DNA of 64,000 nucleotides from Isochrysis galbana (Eukaryota; Haptophyta; Isochrysidales; Isochrysidaceae): the NCBI GenBank assembly GCA_018136815.1, contig CM030938.1:5232749-5296748 (forward strand), in the 5' to 3' direction. Each line of letters opens with the position of its first letter. Positions within the stretch are counted from its first letter, which is position 1. Both the position numbers and the translations under genes were made by a program. Shown piece by piece: positions 29,378-40,855 of this stretch. Below the pieces are notes generated by a model. The model saw only the letters and a list, made by a program, of their open reading frames with translations. It was not told the DNA's origin and did not search any database.

Positions 29378-32300
29378 ATGGAGCAAGCCGGCGAGGCGGA
29401 GCTGGCTTGGCGTGGCATCGCCTCCGCTCACTGCCTCGCCAGCCTGCCTGCCAGCCTTGTGCGCCGCGCGCCTTTGGTGGACGGCGTTCCTGTCGTGTTG
29501 CAACTGCGGTGGGGCGAGGGCTCTCACGCGTGGCTCGGCTGGGGAGGCGGCGTGAGCGGCGACGAGGTGCTCGAGTTGCCCGCCGCGCTCGCCGCCGAAA
29601 TGCGCCTCCTCCCACAGGACCGCCTGCTCGTGCGTTTTGCCAGCCTACCTGCTGCCAAGGCAGTGAGTCTTCTTGCTGCAAGCAATGGCGACTGGCAGCT
29701 GCTGAGCGGACGCGCGGCTGAGCTCGAGCGAAGCGTGCTCAGCCAGCTCAAGGTGCTCGCCGCTGGGAGCCGCGTGCCTATCTGGCTCACTCCTGACTCG
29801 TGTATATGGGTGCGTGTTCTCTCCGTCGAGGCAGACGGCGGCGAAGCGGTGCAGGCAGCATGGCTCGCTGATGGCACCGAGCTGCACATTGCTCCACCTG
29901 AGCCGTCGCCACCGGCCGCCAGCACGAATCGCCCCGCCGGCCACAGCTTCTTCGCGCGCGTATTGTGTGCATGCGAGCGCGCTCCTCCGCTTCTCGTCGG
30001 GCTGCACCCGGCCACGATGGCGGCGCGCGGTCTGCGTCGTGGCGACGCTGTGGTCATCTCCAGCCGTGAGGCGCGACGGCGCACGGCAGATTGGCCGGGT
30101 TCCTCCCTTCACCGCCGCGCTGAAAGTGCGCCAGCCTTCCCGCCACAGCACGCATTTGGTTTCGTGGAGCCGCTGCCGTCGCTTCCCGCGCCTGTGCCCG
30201 CGGTCGCGGCCTTCGTATGTGCCGCCTCGTCTCCCGCACATGTGGCGCTCTCAAGCTGGGTGCGGCGCATGGTAGGCGTTGAACCATGCGAGTTGGTGCG
30301 CTTGCGTAGGCTGGCACAGGCGGCCACGCAGTCTTCTGGCGAAGCGCGCGCCGTAGCAACTCGCCTGGAAACCAAGGTGATAGCGCATAAGGTGGGCCCT
30401 CGCGCTACCTTTGTGCGAGGGGGAGAGTTCGGCGCTCAAGCTGACGATGAGAAGGTACGCAAGGAGATGGCGGAGCGAGAGAGGGTAAGTGCACAGATTC
30501 AGGCTTGGTTATGCCAGCTCGGAGGCGCGTCGACGGCAGATGGTGCGGACACGCAGGACGCCCGCCGCCAATGCACAGCAGAGGCAATAGGAGAATGCCA
30601 GCCAAGGGGCGAAGGCGAGAACGGCGGACAGGGTGGGATCGGCGACGTAGTGTCGTGCATAGGCGAGGGGAAGGAGGTGCACCCTGGATGGGAGACGGTA
30701 CGAGCAGGCGTGCTCGCGATGGGCGGCGTGCCATTTCCAAGGGGTGGACTTGTACAGGCCGTAAAATTCATCGGCGCGCCGATGCGGCCGTCCGCTTGCG
30801 CTGGGGATGAGGCGCGTGCGAGCGCTAGCTCCTCGGCGGGTGAGGAGTGGCTACTCTCGAGTGCTGCAGCCTCGGCGCCATCGCAACCATGCGACGATCG
30901 TGCTTCACCGCTGCTGCTGCCTTGTACCGACCGGTCGGGCTTGCGCGTAACATTCGGTGATGGAGCGACAGCAAGCGCCCGGCGCAACGCTGCCTCCTTC
31001 TTGGTGTGCTTGGCACCAATCGAAGCGGCAAACGGGTCGACGGAAAGGCGAGCTGCGCCATGGCGGACCCTTGGTGGGCGCAATTCGGAACTCCGATCTG
31101 TAGTCACTTACGCCCGAGCGGCTGTGAGCCGCGCTGATTGTGCTCCAGCTCGTTTGCTTCACAGTGGGGACGCAGATGACCGTATCGTTGCGCCTGCGCT
31201 TCCTAAGCGGGCGCCGCTCGCGCCAATGGGGCTGGCAATTGTTGGCTCGGCAGGTGCAGGCACAACGGCGTTAATGCACGCAGCTGCCGAGATACTTGCC
31301 CTAGGAGCGGAGCTTGAGGATGTTGAGCGCGGCGACCCGCCCCCTGACGAGGGAATCATTGGTGCCAGGTATGATGGGAGGACCCACGACGAGGCAGAAC
31401 CTGCACTGAAACCCTCCTTGCCATCGCTCAAGCAGCCACGCCTCGCACCGGTGTGGTGTGTTTCGTTGCCTGCTCGCGCACTAGCAACCGTCCAGCCTGC
31501 GCAGGCCATCAACCGCGTGAAGGAAGCTCTCAGTGTGAGCCTCACCCACGCCCCAGCTCTGCTTATCTTCGAGGACCTCGATAGCGTCGCTCCTGCTGCG
31601 CTGTCGCCTGAAGAACCGGGCGCTACTACCGTCACCGAGAGCTCATCATTTCCTGAGGCCCTTGCAGAGTTGCTTGCGAGCTTCGGGCGTGACCCGCGCT
31701 CAAGCCGCGTCGCCCTTATGGCCACCTGCAAAGCGGATGAGACGCTGCACGGATGCCTCCGGTCGGCGGGCCTCTTTGAGTGCAATCTCAAGCTGGCCAC
31801 TCTTGACGCTGCGGGCAGGGCGGCTGCACTGCGCGCGATGATGCGGAGCCGTGGTCTGCATGCAGTACATGGCGCCGTCCAAGCAGCCGCTGCCATCGCA
31901 GAGGGCTTCAGCGCCGCGGAAATTTCGAGCCTGCTCACCGTAGCCGCGGTCGGCGCCGCCTCTCGCCCTGTTAGTGAGGACGGCACGACAGCTGAGCGAG
32001 AGCTTCACCGAGGCGCGGGCGATAACGTCAACGATCGCGGTAGGCGGAAACCTGTGTTCCACTTAACTGCCGGGGACTTCCGCCGCGCGGCTGTACATGT
32101 GTGTCGGGCGTCAGACCGCCCATCCCCGCTTTCCCTCGATGCCGCCGGCGGCGGCGACGGACTCGCATCAGTGGGAGGGCTGCGTGAGGCCAAGCGAGCG
32201 TTGTACGATGCGGTGCTGCTCCCATTAGCTCACCCGTCTCTCTTTGGACGAGCTCCGCTTCGGCTACGCTCAGGGGCGCTACTGCATGGCCCGACAGGTT

Positions 32301-33659
32301 GCGGAAAAACTCTCCTCGCGCGAGCAGTTGCAGCGGAGGCGGGACTGCCATTCATCTGCATACAGGTGTGCTCGGCGCGACTGGGCAAAGCGTGGGCAAT
32401 GATCTGTGGTGGTTGCCCGTACTTAACCAAGCTCAGTCCTTAGCGTTGTGCCCATGCGCACCAACGCGTGAAGCCTATTTTTTACGTATCACGTTTTAAT
32501 ATTCCAGGGAGCGGAAATCCTCGATAAGTACATCGGAGCGTCGGAAGCCAAGGTGCGCTGCCACCTTCTTGAGTTGCCGTGCCCATGTCCACTTACATGT
32601 ATAGAGCGTTGGGCTCGTCACACGAGCGTTGCTGCAGCCTAAAGGTAAGTCGCACACCTCGCCCAGGTACGGGAGGCGTTCTCGCGCGCATCCGCTTGCG
32701 CTCCGTCCATCTTGTTCTTCGACGAGTTTGATGCAATCGGTCGCGCGAGAGGGGCCGACGCAACGGGTGTGACGGATCGTGTTGTCAACCAGATTCTGTG
32801 CCACCTTGATGGCGTCGAGGAGCTGGGCAGGTGCGAAATGTGGTGATGCGGTGTGGGAGGGAATGGGGTCGATGCACGGGTGGGAATCACTAGGTGCAGC
32901 GATGGGGCAAGAGAGACCGCCTCCTTGCTTATTGACCTATGTCCTCTCAGAGTTTTCGTGCTCGCCGCCACCAACCGCCCGGAGCTCATTGATGCAGCAC
33001 TGGTGCGACCCGGCCGTCTCGACTTGAGCGTAGCTTGCCCACTTCCCGACGAGGAGGAGCGAGCGGACATTCTCAAGATAATGGCTACAACAGCTCGTGT
33101 GGGATCCAGGGCGAGCAACGCCCTCGGTGAAATCGCGCGCAAGACCAGTGGCTTTTCGGGGGCCGAGCTTAGGGCCATCTTCAATAATGCCCAGCTCGCA
33201 CTTGCTCATGAAGCGCTCGATGCGTCTGCGGCGACACCGGCAGGGAAGTCGAGCAACAATGGAGCAGAGCGTGCCCACGTCGCTCCGCTCAGCGGGTTGG
33301 ATGATACAACCAAGTTTTCGGCAGCGCGGCTGCTGGAGGTCACGGGACAAGACGCCCCATGGCTGGATGCCCCGTTGGTGTGTAGCAGAGAGTTTGGCGA
33401 CACGACCGCTCTCGAACGTGCCCATCTCGGACAAGCAAGCATCGTCAGCAATGGGAAAGCTGATGCTCGACAGAGTAATGAGCGTCAAACTCCCGAGATG
33501 GAAGCGCGTCACCTACACGAGGCATTGCGAGGCTTGCTCGAGATGCGCGCTGCCGTTGCCGCCAACGCTCCCCCGTCGACCATGCGCATGGGCTCCACGG
33601 GTGATTCCATCGTGCCGAGAACTATCGCTATTGGCAAGTGTCGTATCGTGCACGCATAG
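29378..33659 (+). CDS. PEX1: Peroxisome biogenesis AAA ATPase PEX1, 4 exons
   Basis: Exons are 29378-32365, 32508-32552, 32667-32830 and 32951-33659, giving 1,301 residues (human 1,283). PEX1 with PEX6 pulls ubiquitinated PEX5 out of the peroxisome membrane. In order: an N-terminal double-psi-barrel type domain (~1-170); a long variable region; a D1 AAA domain with degenerate Walker A GSAGAGTT (623-630) and Walker B-like LLIFEDLDS (~730); a D2 domain with Walker A GPTGCGKT (971-978), pore-loop segment KYIGASE, Walker B ILFFDEFD (~1026-1033), GVTDRVVNQ, and the arginine-finger region [27 protein letters not shown] and KYIGAS are PEX1 hallmarks. A weak D1 and strong D2 is usual for PEX1. The second exon is only 45 nt and encodes just the pore-loop segment. 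The C-terminal ~200 residues are low-conservation. Confidence 0.92.
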
Positions 33660-33739
33660 AGAGGAGGGAGAGGCAGGACGCGCTGAGACCTCACCGCGAG
33701 AGGAAAGGATGGCCGGCCGGACGAGAGCATCGTTGGCGA

Positions 33740-33934
33740 TGGGCCGTTGGATGCTTCACGTATAGGAGCGCTCGGACTTGACGTTCCGCGACGGAGACCC
33801 TTCTTTCATACAAGGCGTTGGGTAACTTGCTCGAGGCGCGCGCTGCCTTCGCCTGCAAGCCGCCTCCGTCGGCCGTGCGCATCGGCACCATTGATGACGG
33901 CGCCATGCATGCAAGCAACGTTCAACCATCATGA
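33740..33934 (+). pseudogene. Diverged tandem copy of the PEX1 3' end
   Basis: About 180 bp align with PEX1 33460-33630 (GCTTGCTCGAGATGCGCGCT versus ACTTGCTCGAGGCGCGCGCT, then a matching Pro-Pro-Ser patch). The copy is open in one frame (LSYKALGNLLEARAAF...) to TGA 33932-33934. It is an old tandem duplication; it could also serve as an alternative last exon if spliced from within the annotated one. Confidence 0.55.
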
Positions 33935-34374
33935 CTGACTCTTGGTGAGTGCCGTGAGCCGGGTCGTTTGCACGCGGCATGCTGCATGGTGCGGTTATGG
34001 GATCGGTAGGGTAAGGAAAGACATGCTCCTCGCATCCAACAAGTAGCGGCGAGATCTTGGAGGCGACGCGGCGCATTGAAAACCCGAAGGCGATAGCACG
34101 CGGCTGAAAATGTTACAGCGAGGCTTTGGGAAGCAAGGGCGGCGCACAGGCCAGGGAAGGCAATCTGGATAGGGCTAGGCTGTGGGGATGGTACAGTCAT
34201 TCCATCTACGGCTTAACATAGTGATTTAACAACTGTGAGTTTTTATACTTGGTTCGCATGGGGGAGGGCACGGGTGGGTGAACTACCCAAAAGCAAATAC
34301 GGTTACTGGTTGGTCCCAAATCCAATAAGTGGTTACAGACCTTAGTGGAGACACCGCATCCAACTAAGTCAATA
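33935..34374. other. Intergenic
   Basis: No gene seen; ends at a partial near-palindrome (CAACTAAGTCAATAATACTT) of the GC-rich repeat family. Confidence 0.4.
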
Positions 34375-34645
34375 ATACTTAGTTCACATGGGGGAGGCGC
34401 CTCGTGCCCTCCCTCTCGGGCTCCAACTCCCCTCCGGGGGGCCTCATCCTCAGACTCCGCCTCTTCAACTAAGTTTATACTTGGTTCGCCCATGGGGGGG
34501 CACGAGCCCCCCTCTCTCTCCACTCCTCCGCTGCCGTGGGGGAGGAACCACCCATCCTCCTGGCATGCCTGATGGCTTGCCACGAGCCCACTGCCCTGCT
34601 GACCCACTCTCTTCCCCATAGGCTCGCCTGGTTCGCTCGTCCTGG
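34365..34645 (+). repeat. GC-rich dispersed element, tandem pair
   Basis: Two related units in a row, each led by the ACTTAGTT/ACTTGGTT boundary: ATGGGGGAGGCGCCTCGTGC...CCCCTCCGGGGGGCC, then CAACTAAGTTTATACTTGG and ATGGGGGGGCACGAGCCCCC...CTGGCATGCCTGATGGCTTG. The second is close to the copies at 8.4 kb (inverted) and 58.3 kb. Confidence 0.7.
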
Positions 34646-34654
34646 CTAGGGGTT

Positions 34655-34770
34655 GGCAGAAATATCCGCGACGAAAATCTACCTAAATATCCATCAAGAA
34701 TCAAAAATATCCGCCAAGTATCCAAGCAAACAGCCTAAATATCCACAAAAATATCCGATGTACGATATCC
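34655..34770. repeat. Word island, ATATCC
   Basis: AAATATCC or TATCC recurs about every 12-15 bp, nine times: GAAATATCCGCGACG, TAAATATCCATC, AAAATATCCGCC, AAGTATCCAAG, TAAATATCCAC, AAAATATCCGATG, CGATATCCGCC. It matches the GGATAT island at 16.4 kb. Confidence 0.55.
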
Positions 34771-36315
34771 GCCACGCGCGGCTCTATCTATGTATATACG
34801 ACCTCCGTTTCAAAACTGAAACCCGTAGGACCGGTAGATCAAAAATAAAACTAACAAGAGCTAGACGAGAAAGCGCGCCCTTGAACTATGTTGCATGGGG
34901 TACATTGGGGCTTAATCCTATTACTTTAGACGGTCTCACAATTGTCATTTTATCCCCCAACCACGGCGGCCACGGGAGCCACTCGATTCCCGCGCGGTTC
35001 GGCGACAGGGTGCACCGCTTCTTGCGCCTGCCAGACGCGCCTCCTCCTCCTCCTCCGCCATCGGGCGTCCTGGGCGGAGGGGGGACCATGGGTGGAAGAG
35101 CCTTTCCAATGGGGGTATCAGCCACCTCGTTCATTTCAAGGACAAACTGTGATTTGACCCGACGCCCCGTGAAGTATGTCACAAAACTTGGTATTGCTAA
35201 GGGAATGGTGCCTTACTTAGCCTTAGTGCCCTGGGAACATTAACATTAAAAGAGGATATACATGAGGTGACCAACAAGCCAAGGTTTAGGCAAAACAAGC
35301 ACTTTGTGCTCGCGCTTTCACCTAGCGAAGTTTGTCCTTACTTCAAGGACTCGTCCTTAAAAGCGAGGTACCTTTATCCGTTAAGAAACCACCCCATTAC
35401 CATTAAGGAAAGTACAGAAGCAAATTGGCCGTCCATGTGAGCCATGAGCTAAGAAAGCTCTATGGCGCAAGAGCGTCCCCGCCATAGATACGAAACTGGT
35501 GCGTAAGAAAATCCCTATGCGGTTAGTCCTGTCGGCCTGTCGGCCTGTCGGGTACTGGTTGGCGATCGGCGATCACTGCTCGTCACTCTCACTCATCTTC
35601 TCATCTTCACGCTCGCCCTTGTCCTTGTCCCTTGTCCCTTGTTTTCTGCTAAGTGCAAAAATGGGCAAAAACCTAGTTCTTCGCAACGTAAGCTCATCAG
35701 ACAGCGAGGAAGAGCGGAGAGAGGAGGTGGAAAGGTGATGAGAGGCGCCGCCGTAGCAAGAAACTAGGGGACAAAAGCGCCGGTCACCGGTCACCATCAC
35801 AAGAAAACAGCACGCTAACGCTAAGAAACCTCTATACATATTGTAGCTCTCGGCAAACCGCGCAAGAACCCCAGCTTGAGAAACTCCTATGGTCTCGCGG
35901 CCGAGCGCTAAGGAAAGTATAGAGGACAAAAATGGTGCGTCCCTACTGTATGTAGTGATGTAGTGCGCCGGAGACAAGGGTTTCCTCGTTTCCTCCTCTG
36001 CATGGTATTTTGTAGTAGTGAGCCCTCCTTCATAGCTGGGCTGAGGGCGGGCGACTGCGCGGGGAATGGCAGTTTCCATGAAGAGTCAGATGGTTAGGAG
36101 TACCTTTATAACTGAGGTCCGAATTGTCGTGCACTGTGGCAGGAGACGAGAGAGAGAGGCTTAGCAGAGGAGAGAGAGAGCGACGAGGAAGGGAGGGGGT
36201 TAGAGAGAGGCAAGACATGGTGAAGTACCCAAGGTGGAAGTCTGAACCCCTCGAACTTCTTTACTTCACTAGAAGTCGTGTGACAGCAGAGATAATTTTC
36301 TGTGGGAGGGGAGAG
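34771..36315. other. Intergenic, possible retroelement debris
   Basis: A minus-strand frame at 35182-34886 (starting MTYFTGRRVKSQFVLEM, with a poly-Gly run) and AT-rich sequence at 35220-35460 have codon use unlike the host genes. Nothing could be assigned. No clear terminal repeats. Confidence 0.35.
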
Positions 36316-37527
36316 ATGATACCGCGCCGCTGCCAATGCTTCATTCGCCCGCTTCTCACTTTCTCTGCATCTCTTCTTCTTCTCTCTCTCTGCTCTTCTC
36401 TCGTAAGTACTAGCTCTCCCCCTCCCCCTCTCTGCTGGCTGCTCCTCAGCTCCCCTGCTTCGCAAAGCCCTTCCCCATCTCTTCCCTGCCCTTCTCTCGC
36501 CTTCCCTCCCTTCGTGTCACTCTCCCTCCTCCAACTCTCTTCCCAGATGGGCGTGGGCATGCTCACGCTGCTCTGCTCGGCGCTCTCTCCGCCCCTCCTC
36601 CGGCCACTCTCCGGTCCGACTCCCCCCGGCTCTCCCCCCGGCTCTCCCCCCGGCTCTCCCCTCGATCTCCGCTCTCCGCTCACCCTCTCTTCCCTCGCTG
36701 CTCTCTATCCTCCCCTCTCTGCCGTCCGTGTGCATCGTTGCACGGTCCCGACGCTCCTACTTGGCCGTACAAGCGGCGCCGTGCTCGGACGCTCGCTTCG
36801 CGCCAAGGAGGCACTTGCCGAGGAGCTCTCTCGAGCGCGTCGCAGGAGAGGCCCGCTGGCTGCTCCGCTCAGCCCAGATGCTGCCGCCTCGGCCGCGGTA
36901 CTCGCCCCGGCCACGCGCGTCATCGGACCCGCTGCAGCCATCAAAGGCCTTTACGCCGCCTTCAATGAGCGTGATGCCGAGGCGGCTGCTTCTTTCCTCG
37001 CAGAGGACTGCGTTTATGAGGATCTGCTTCTCGGACCATCGACGGTCTGCCGTGGCAAGCGCGCTTTCTACAACGCCATCCGCTTCCATCCGGCGTTTGT
37101 CTCATCGCAGCTCTTCTCCAAGCTTCCGCTCGCCGACAAGCTACCCAAGCTCGAGCTGGTGGTCGACTCCGTCGCCGAGGGCGACTCTGCTGTGGGCGTT
37201 GAGTGGCACGTGGAAATAGGCTCGACGCCATTTCCATTGGGCCGGGGTCTGACCCAAGCACTCATCAACCCAGAGACGGGGGAGATTGTGCGGGTGGTCG
37301 ACATTGCTGAAGCGCCTTGGCGCGTCGTGGGGATCCTTTTGCTGCCGCTGATTGCTGCATCTTCCGCTGTCTCGGAGGTGCTCGCCGCAGCGCTCGCAGG
37401 TGCAAATGAGCGGCGTGACCAGTCGGACACGGGCTACGCCCTTGACGTAAGCGAGCCGCCTTTTGCAGATTTGCAGCCGCTTTCCGCGCCGTCTGAGCCA
37501 GCACCACCCTCTGTCAGCACAGAATAA
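36316..37527 (+). CDS. NTF2/SnoaL-like domain protein, plastid or secretory leader, 2 exons
   Basis: Exons 36316-36402 and 36547-37527 (donor CTCTC|GTAAGT, acceptor TCTCTTCCCAG) give 355 residues. Exon 1 encodes a hydrophobic leader, IRPLLTFSASLLLLSLCSS, like an ER signal; exon 2 starts with a Met and a Pro/Ser/Arg-rich transit-like stretch. The 144-bp intron is stop-free and a multiple of three, so retention would also keep the frame. The domain (residues ~155-290) has IKGLYAAFNERDAEAAASFL, then EDCVYEDLLLGPSTVCRGKRAF, the SnoaL/NTF2-like cone fold found in small plastid proteins of plants and algae. A hydrophobic segment follows (VVGILLLPLIAASSAVSEVL). Ligand and role are unknown. GGCTCTCCCCCC is repeated three times near 36630. 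Confidence 0.65.
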   Translation: MIPRRCQCFIRPLLTFSASLLLLSLCSSLVSTSSPPPPLCWLLLSSPASQSPSPSLPCPSLAFPPFVSLSLLQLSSQMGVGMLTLLCSALSPPLLRPLSGPTPPGSPPGSPPGSPLDLRSPLTLSSLAALYPPLSAVRVHRCTVPTLLLGRTSGAVLGRSLRAKEALAEELSRARRRRGPLAAPLSPDAAASAAVLAPATRVIGPAAAIKGLYAAFNERDAEAAASFLAEDCVYEDLLLGPSTVCRGKRAFYNAIRFHPAFVSSQLFSKLPLADKLPKLELVVDSVAEGDSAVGVEWHVEIGSTPFPLGRGLTQALINPETGEIVRVVDIAEAPWRVVGILLLPLIAASSAVSEVLAAALAGANERRDQSDTGYALDVSEPPFADLQPLSAPSEPAPPSVSTE

Positions 37528-38500
37528 TTTGAAACGTTCGGGACCAGTATTTGCGGCAGTCTTCAGGAGCCGCACCATGGTCAATATGCACACTCGTTAA
37601 CGTGCGCAAATGATCATGAGGAGCCCCCCTTCCATCGCACCAGTTGGATGACAGCCGCCACTGGGCTCGCCATTGGGGTGGGTAGGTGATCTTGGTGGGC
37701 CAGTGCCATCTGAAGCGAATTGATTCTACTGTGCCATTGCCTCTGCAATTGAATTCTCCTTGTCTATGCGTGCATCAGATGGCAATGGCATAGTTGAAAA
37801 AAAATCCCGCGGCGTGCGCTAGCTGACTGCACACCACAATACTTCCCTCACTCACCCTCTTGAGCAATGTATTTGGACGATGCGTTTTGCTCGCAAGGCC
37901 TTCTCGCCATAGCAATTGACTCAATGAGAGCATGCACACGCACCCCTTGTAGGGCGGACAAACAGTTTTTTATTGTTTATTGAGGGTGAGAAAGACCATC
38001 TCACGGTTGAGGCTATTTGAGGAATTTTGCTCCGGTAGATAGTTCCCAATACACATATCCGGGGCCCATTGGGCATTGGGTCCCAGACCCCACCCTTGAA
38101 TTGGGCGGTCAAACAAGGGTTTTTAACTATTAGTAATTAGTAACTAGTAAGCGACGGGTTGGGCTGGATTTTTTGACCGTGGCGCGATGCCCAATAAAAA
38201 AGCTCCGGGGGGGGCTACCTGACGCGACGAAAGTCTTCGCCAAGAAATGGTGCGATTCTCCCCCCCCCCTCTCCCCCTCTATCACGCGCGCTCACGCTCT
38301 ACCTACCGTAAAGAATTTGCGGTCGCGCCCGCGGGGGGATCGATTGCTTTATATCTAAGCTACATTGCCGGCATTTGATTCCCGCCCGATGCAGCGCCGT
38401 GTCGGGCTGCCGACAGTCCGATCGCCCCCTGACCCTCTGGCATCAAAAACATTTTTTCGTCAGGCGCACAAATTTTATCTTCACCGCTCAGCTGGAGCTG
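37528..38500. other. Intergenic
   Basis: No gene seen. TTTTTAACTATTAGTAATTAGTAACTAGTAAG (38120-38151) is AT-rich; TTTTTTGACCGTGGCGCGA near 38168 resembles 22556-22575. Confidence 0.4.
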
Positions 38501-38504
38501 GGAA

Positions 38505-38775
38505 TGACTTCGCGAACATTTCGCGAACAGTTCGACTCGCTGGGGGCCGGTGCACCCCGCCCAACCCGACCACCCCCTACAACCTGAGCCCCTACGTAGA
38601 GCACAAGGGAAGTTGCCGCAAGGCGGGAAGTAAGGGAACGGGGAGGGAAAGGGCGTGGCTACAGAAGCGAAACCTAGTGCCACGCGCGAGGCGAGAATAT
38701 TAAAAGGTTTTTTTTTGCGAACAGTGAACAGTGAACAGTTCGCGAACAATTCGCGAAATGTTCGCGAACAATATT
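38505..38775. mobile_element. Short TIR element with TTCGCGAACA words
   Basis: TTCGCGAACATTTCGCGAAC at the left (38508) and its inverse CGCGAAATGTTCGCGAAC at the right (38752) are near-perfect inverted ends; GCGAACA/TGTTCGC recurs about ten times, with a GTGAACA triplet at 38720-38740. Inside sits the dispersed repeat also found at 2255-2390. Some 270 bp in all; no ORF. Confidence 0.6.
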
Positions 38776-38799
38776 TTTTTGGCGAAGCCACAGCTCCCC

Positions 38800-39145
38800 C
38801 CTTGTGCAGTGGAGGCTGGGGCTCAGCCCCTTGCCTCTCTTGCCTCTCCAGCGCGTGCCTCGCTGGCCTTGGGTGGGTGCCCCGCATAGTCCCCTGTCTG
38901 CATCGTGCGACCAGGAGCGGGGGGGGAAGGTCAGTGCGAGTGCAGGCCCATGCCGGCCTATGGAGTGCGAGTCCTGACCCGCGCCCCCTGGGGTTCTGGA
39001 TCAGGATGGTGAATGCTCAGCTCATGCCAGACGGCAGAGTCTGAGGGTGACAGACAGGCCACCCGGAGGGGAATTAGAGCCGCTGAGGGGGAGGGCACGA
39101 GGCGAGGCGCCTCCCCCATGTGAACTAAGTATAAACTTAGGCTTG
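38800..39145 (-). repeat. GC-rich dispersed element, copy at 38.9 kb
   Basis: Reverse-oriented; contains GGCCACCCGGAGGGGAATTA, GGGGGAGGGCACGAGGC and ends CCCCCATGTGAACTAAGTATAAACTTAG. Confidence 0.65.
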
Positions 39146-39496
39146 CGAACACCTACAACGAGCGATAGTGCTAGATGTTAGTCCAGAATCATTGGAGTTT
39201 TTTTTCAAGGCTGCGCGCGCGGCGCGAATAAAAAAAATGCTGTTGACGAGGCCTTCCCATGCTCGATAATGGAGCATGAGCAATGCTGCGACGAGGCGCG
39301 CCTCACACCACACGCCTAGCTAGAGGCCGAGGACGGCGTGCCTAACTTAAGCAATCCGGCCAAGAAGACTCAGAAAGAGGGGCCAAGATATGTGGTGGCG
39401 ACGGCAGGCCGCGGCTGAGCTAAGACACCTCAGCCTCAGCAGAAACCGAGACACAGCTTGAGGCAGTAACTGAGTATACCTAAAGGTGAGGCTAGT
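39146..39496. other. Intergenic
   Basis: GCGCGCGGCGCGAATAAAAAAAA near 39212 repeats part of the 2.3-kb element. No gene seen. Confidence 0.4.
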
Positions 39497-40855
39497 CTAC
39501 AACGACGGAAGACGAGGAGGCAAACGGCCGCCATATGACCCGAAGCCAAGGTCTAGGCGTAAGATGAATATCGCCACTTCGTCATCCATGGGGGGGCCGA
39601 TCGCGAGTTCTTCCATGATCCCTGCAGTAATGCGACGTTGCAGTCTAGATTCAATGCTTACGCCATACCGCCTCAAGGCATCATCGAATACGCCATCAAG
39701 ATGCTCAAAGTTAAAGGAACGAGCGACGACCAACCTTGCTCGGGGAGCAGCAGCAGGGCTGAGCTTGGTGCCCAAATTAGCGAATGACCCTACAATAGCA
39801 TCAATCACGGCAGGGTCGTAGTATACGTCACAGGCGCAGACAGTAACAGATCGATGGTCCAGCATACCAAGTTCCTCTGCCTCCCCGAGCAAGCAAGGGT
39901 GCACTGTCCCCAAACTCAAACTGTCGATAGCGTTGCTACCGAGATGGCTGTTGGAGCATTCTACCGGACGCTTTTCTACAGTGTCATTAGGGACATGCGA
40001 TCGAACGATGTCATAAAGTCCATTCAAATCAGCAAGCAAATCAAGACGGCGCACTTGGAAAAGCTCATCCTCAGCTTTGTGAGAGGATTCATCCTTTTGG
40101 CGCATCTCATCCTGCTCCACCGTAGGAGCACTGCCCAAGCACATGTTGGCCGCTCTATTGAAATCTAGCAGGCTGCAGCCTTGCTCGGTCAACTCTGTCG
40201 CTATAACTCGACGCCACAGTCTCGGACTGGCCGTCCACATCTTCGATTTGCCGCAGCCTATTCTTTGCTCGCAAGTTTCAGCTGGTAATGATTGTGGCTG
40301 GAGGGAAGGCGCAGCCCAATCCACTGCGCACGCACAGTCCTTCCTCGGCTCGCATGGCTGCTGGCCAAATGATCCCAAGTCGTCGTGTTCATTGCTCGTT
40401 GATGGAATGGGTACTGCAGCACCCGCAGCCACCAAAGAAACGATGCCACATCCTGCGCCGATCTCTACCAAAGTGCCCCCCGGTCGCCATTCGGAACGAG
40501 CGGTGACTTGCTCTTTCCCTTGCTCGAGGCCAAGCATCTCGGCGAGCGTGCCGTCAACGAGCATCTCTGCGACCGCGAGCGAGGCCGGCCACACCAGCTT
40601 GCCCATCACTCGAGTTGTGCTCAGCTGCAGCTGTACATGCTGGCAGAGCCGGACCGAGCGCACGGCCGCCCAGGCCGGCTCGAACGGTGGCGGTGACGCA
40701 TCTGCACGAGACAGGTGCGCTGTCTCCAGTTTATCGTAAAGCCCCATGTGCTCTCGCAGCATCCTACGCACCGCATCGACGTCGGTGGGGGAGTCGGCAT
40801 GATTCGCGAGTGCGTCGAGCATTATCGCACTGCTATCGCCGACGTGATGCCACAT
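39497..40855 (-). CDS. METTL21/22-type protein-lysine methyltransferase
   Basis: Single-exon gene of 452 residues from ATG 40855. The layout is that of the family-16 (seven-beta-strand) lysine methyltransferases: GKLVWPASLAVAEML (85-99), then motif I GTLVEIGAGCGIVSLVA (127-143) for S-adenosylmethionine, RVIATELTEQGCSLLDFN (post-I acidic residue and following strand), and CACDVYYDPAVIDAIV, which corresponds to the family's D-V-x-Y catalytic motif. Such enzymes methylate lysines of chaperones and translation factors. The protein is longer than most METTL21 members (about 220-280 residues) because of inserts between motif I and post-I (~145-210) and before the DVYY motif; METTL22 also carries long inserts. 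The substrate cannot be told. It is convergent with the NTF2-like gene. Confidence 0.75.
   Translation of the reverse strand: MWHHVGDSSAIMLDALANHADSPTDVDAVRRMLREHMGLYDKLETAHLSRADASPPPFEPAWAAVRSVRLCQHVQLQLSTTRVMGKLVWPASLAVAEMLVDGTLAEMLGLEQGKEQVTARSEWRPGGTLVEIGAGCGIVSLVAAGAAVPIPSTSNEHDDLGSFGQQPCEPRKDCACAVDWAAPSLQPQSLPAETCEQRIGCGKSKMWTASPRLWRRVIATELTEQGCSLLDFNRAANMCLGSAPTVEQDEMRQKDESSHKAEDELFQVRRLDLLADLNGLYDIVRSHVPNDTVEKRPVECSNSHLGSNAIDSLSLGTVHPCLLGEAEELGMLDHRSVTVCACDVYYDPAVIDAIVGSFANLGTKLSPAAAPRARLVVARSFNFEHLDGVFDDALRRYGVSIESRLQRRITAGIMEELAIGPPMDDEVAIFILRLDLGFGSYGGRLPPRLPSL

Noticed and set aside
36124-36315. N-terminal extension of the NTF2-like gene
   Set aside because: It is GA-rich low complexity; ATG 36316 starts a clear signal-like exon with a perfect donor.
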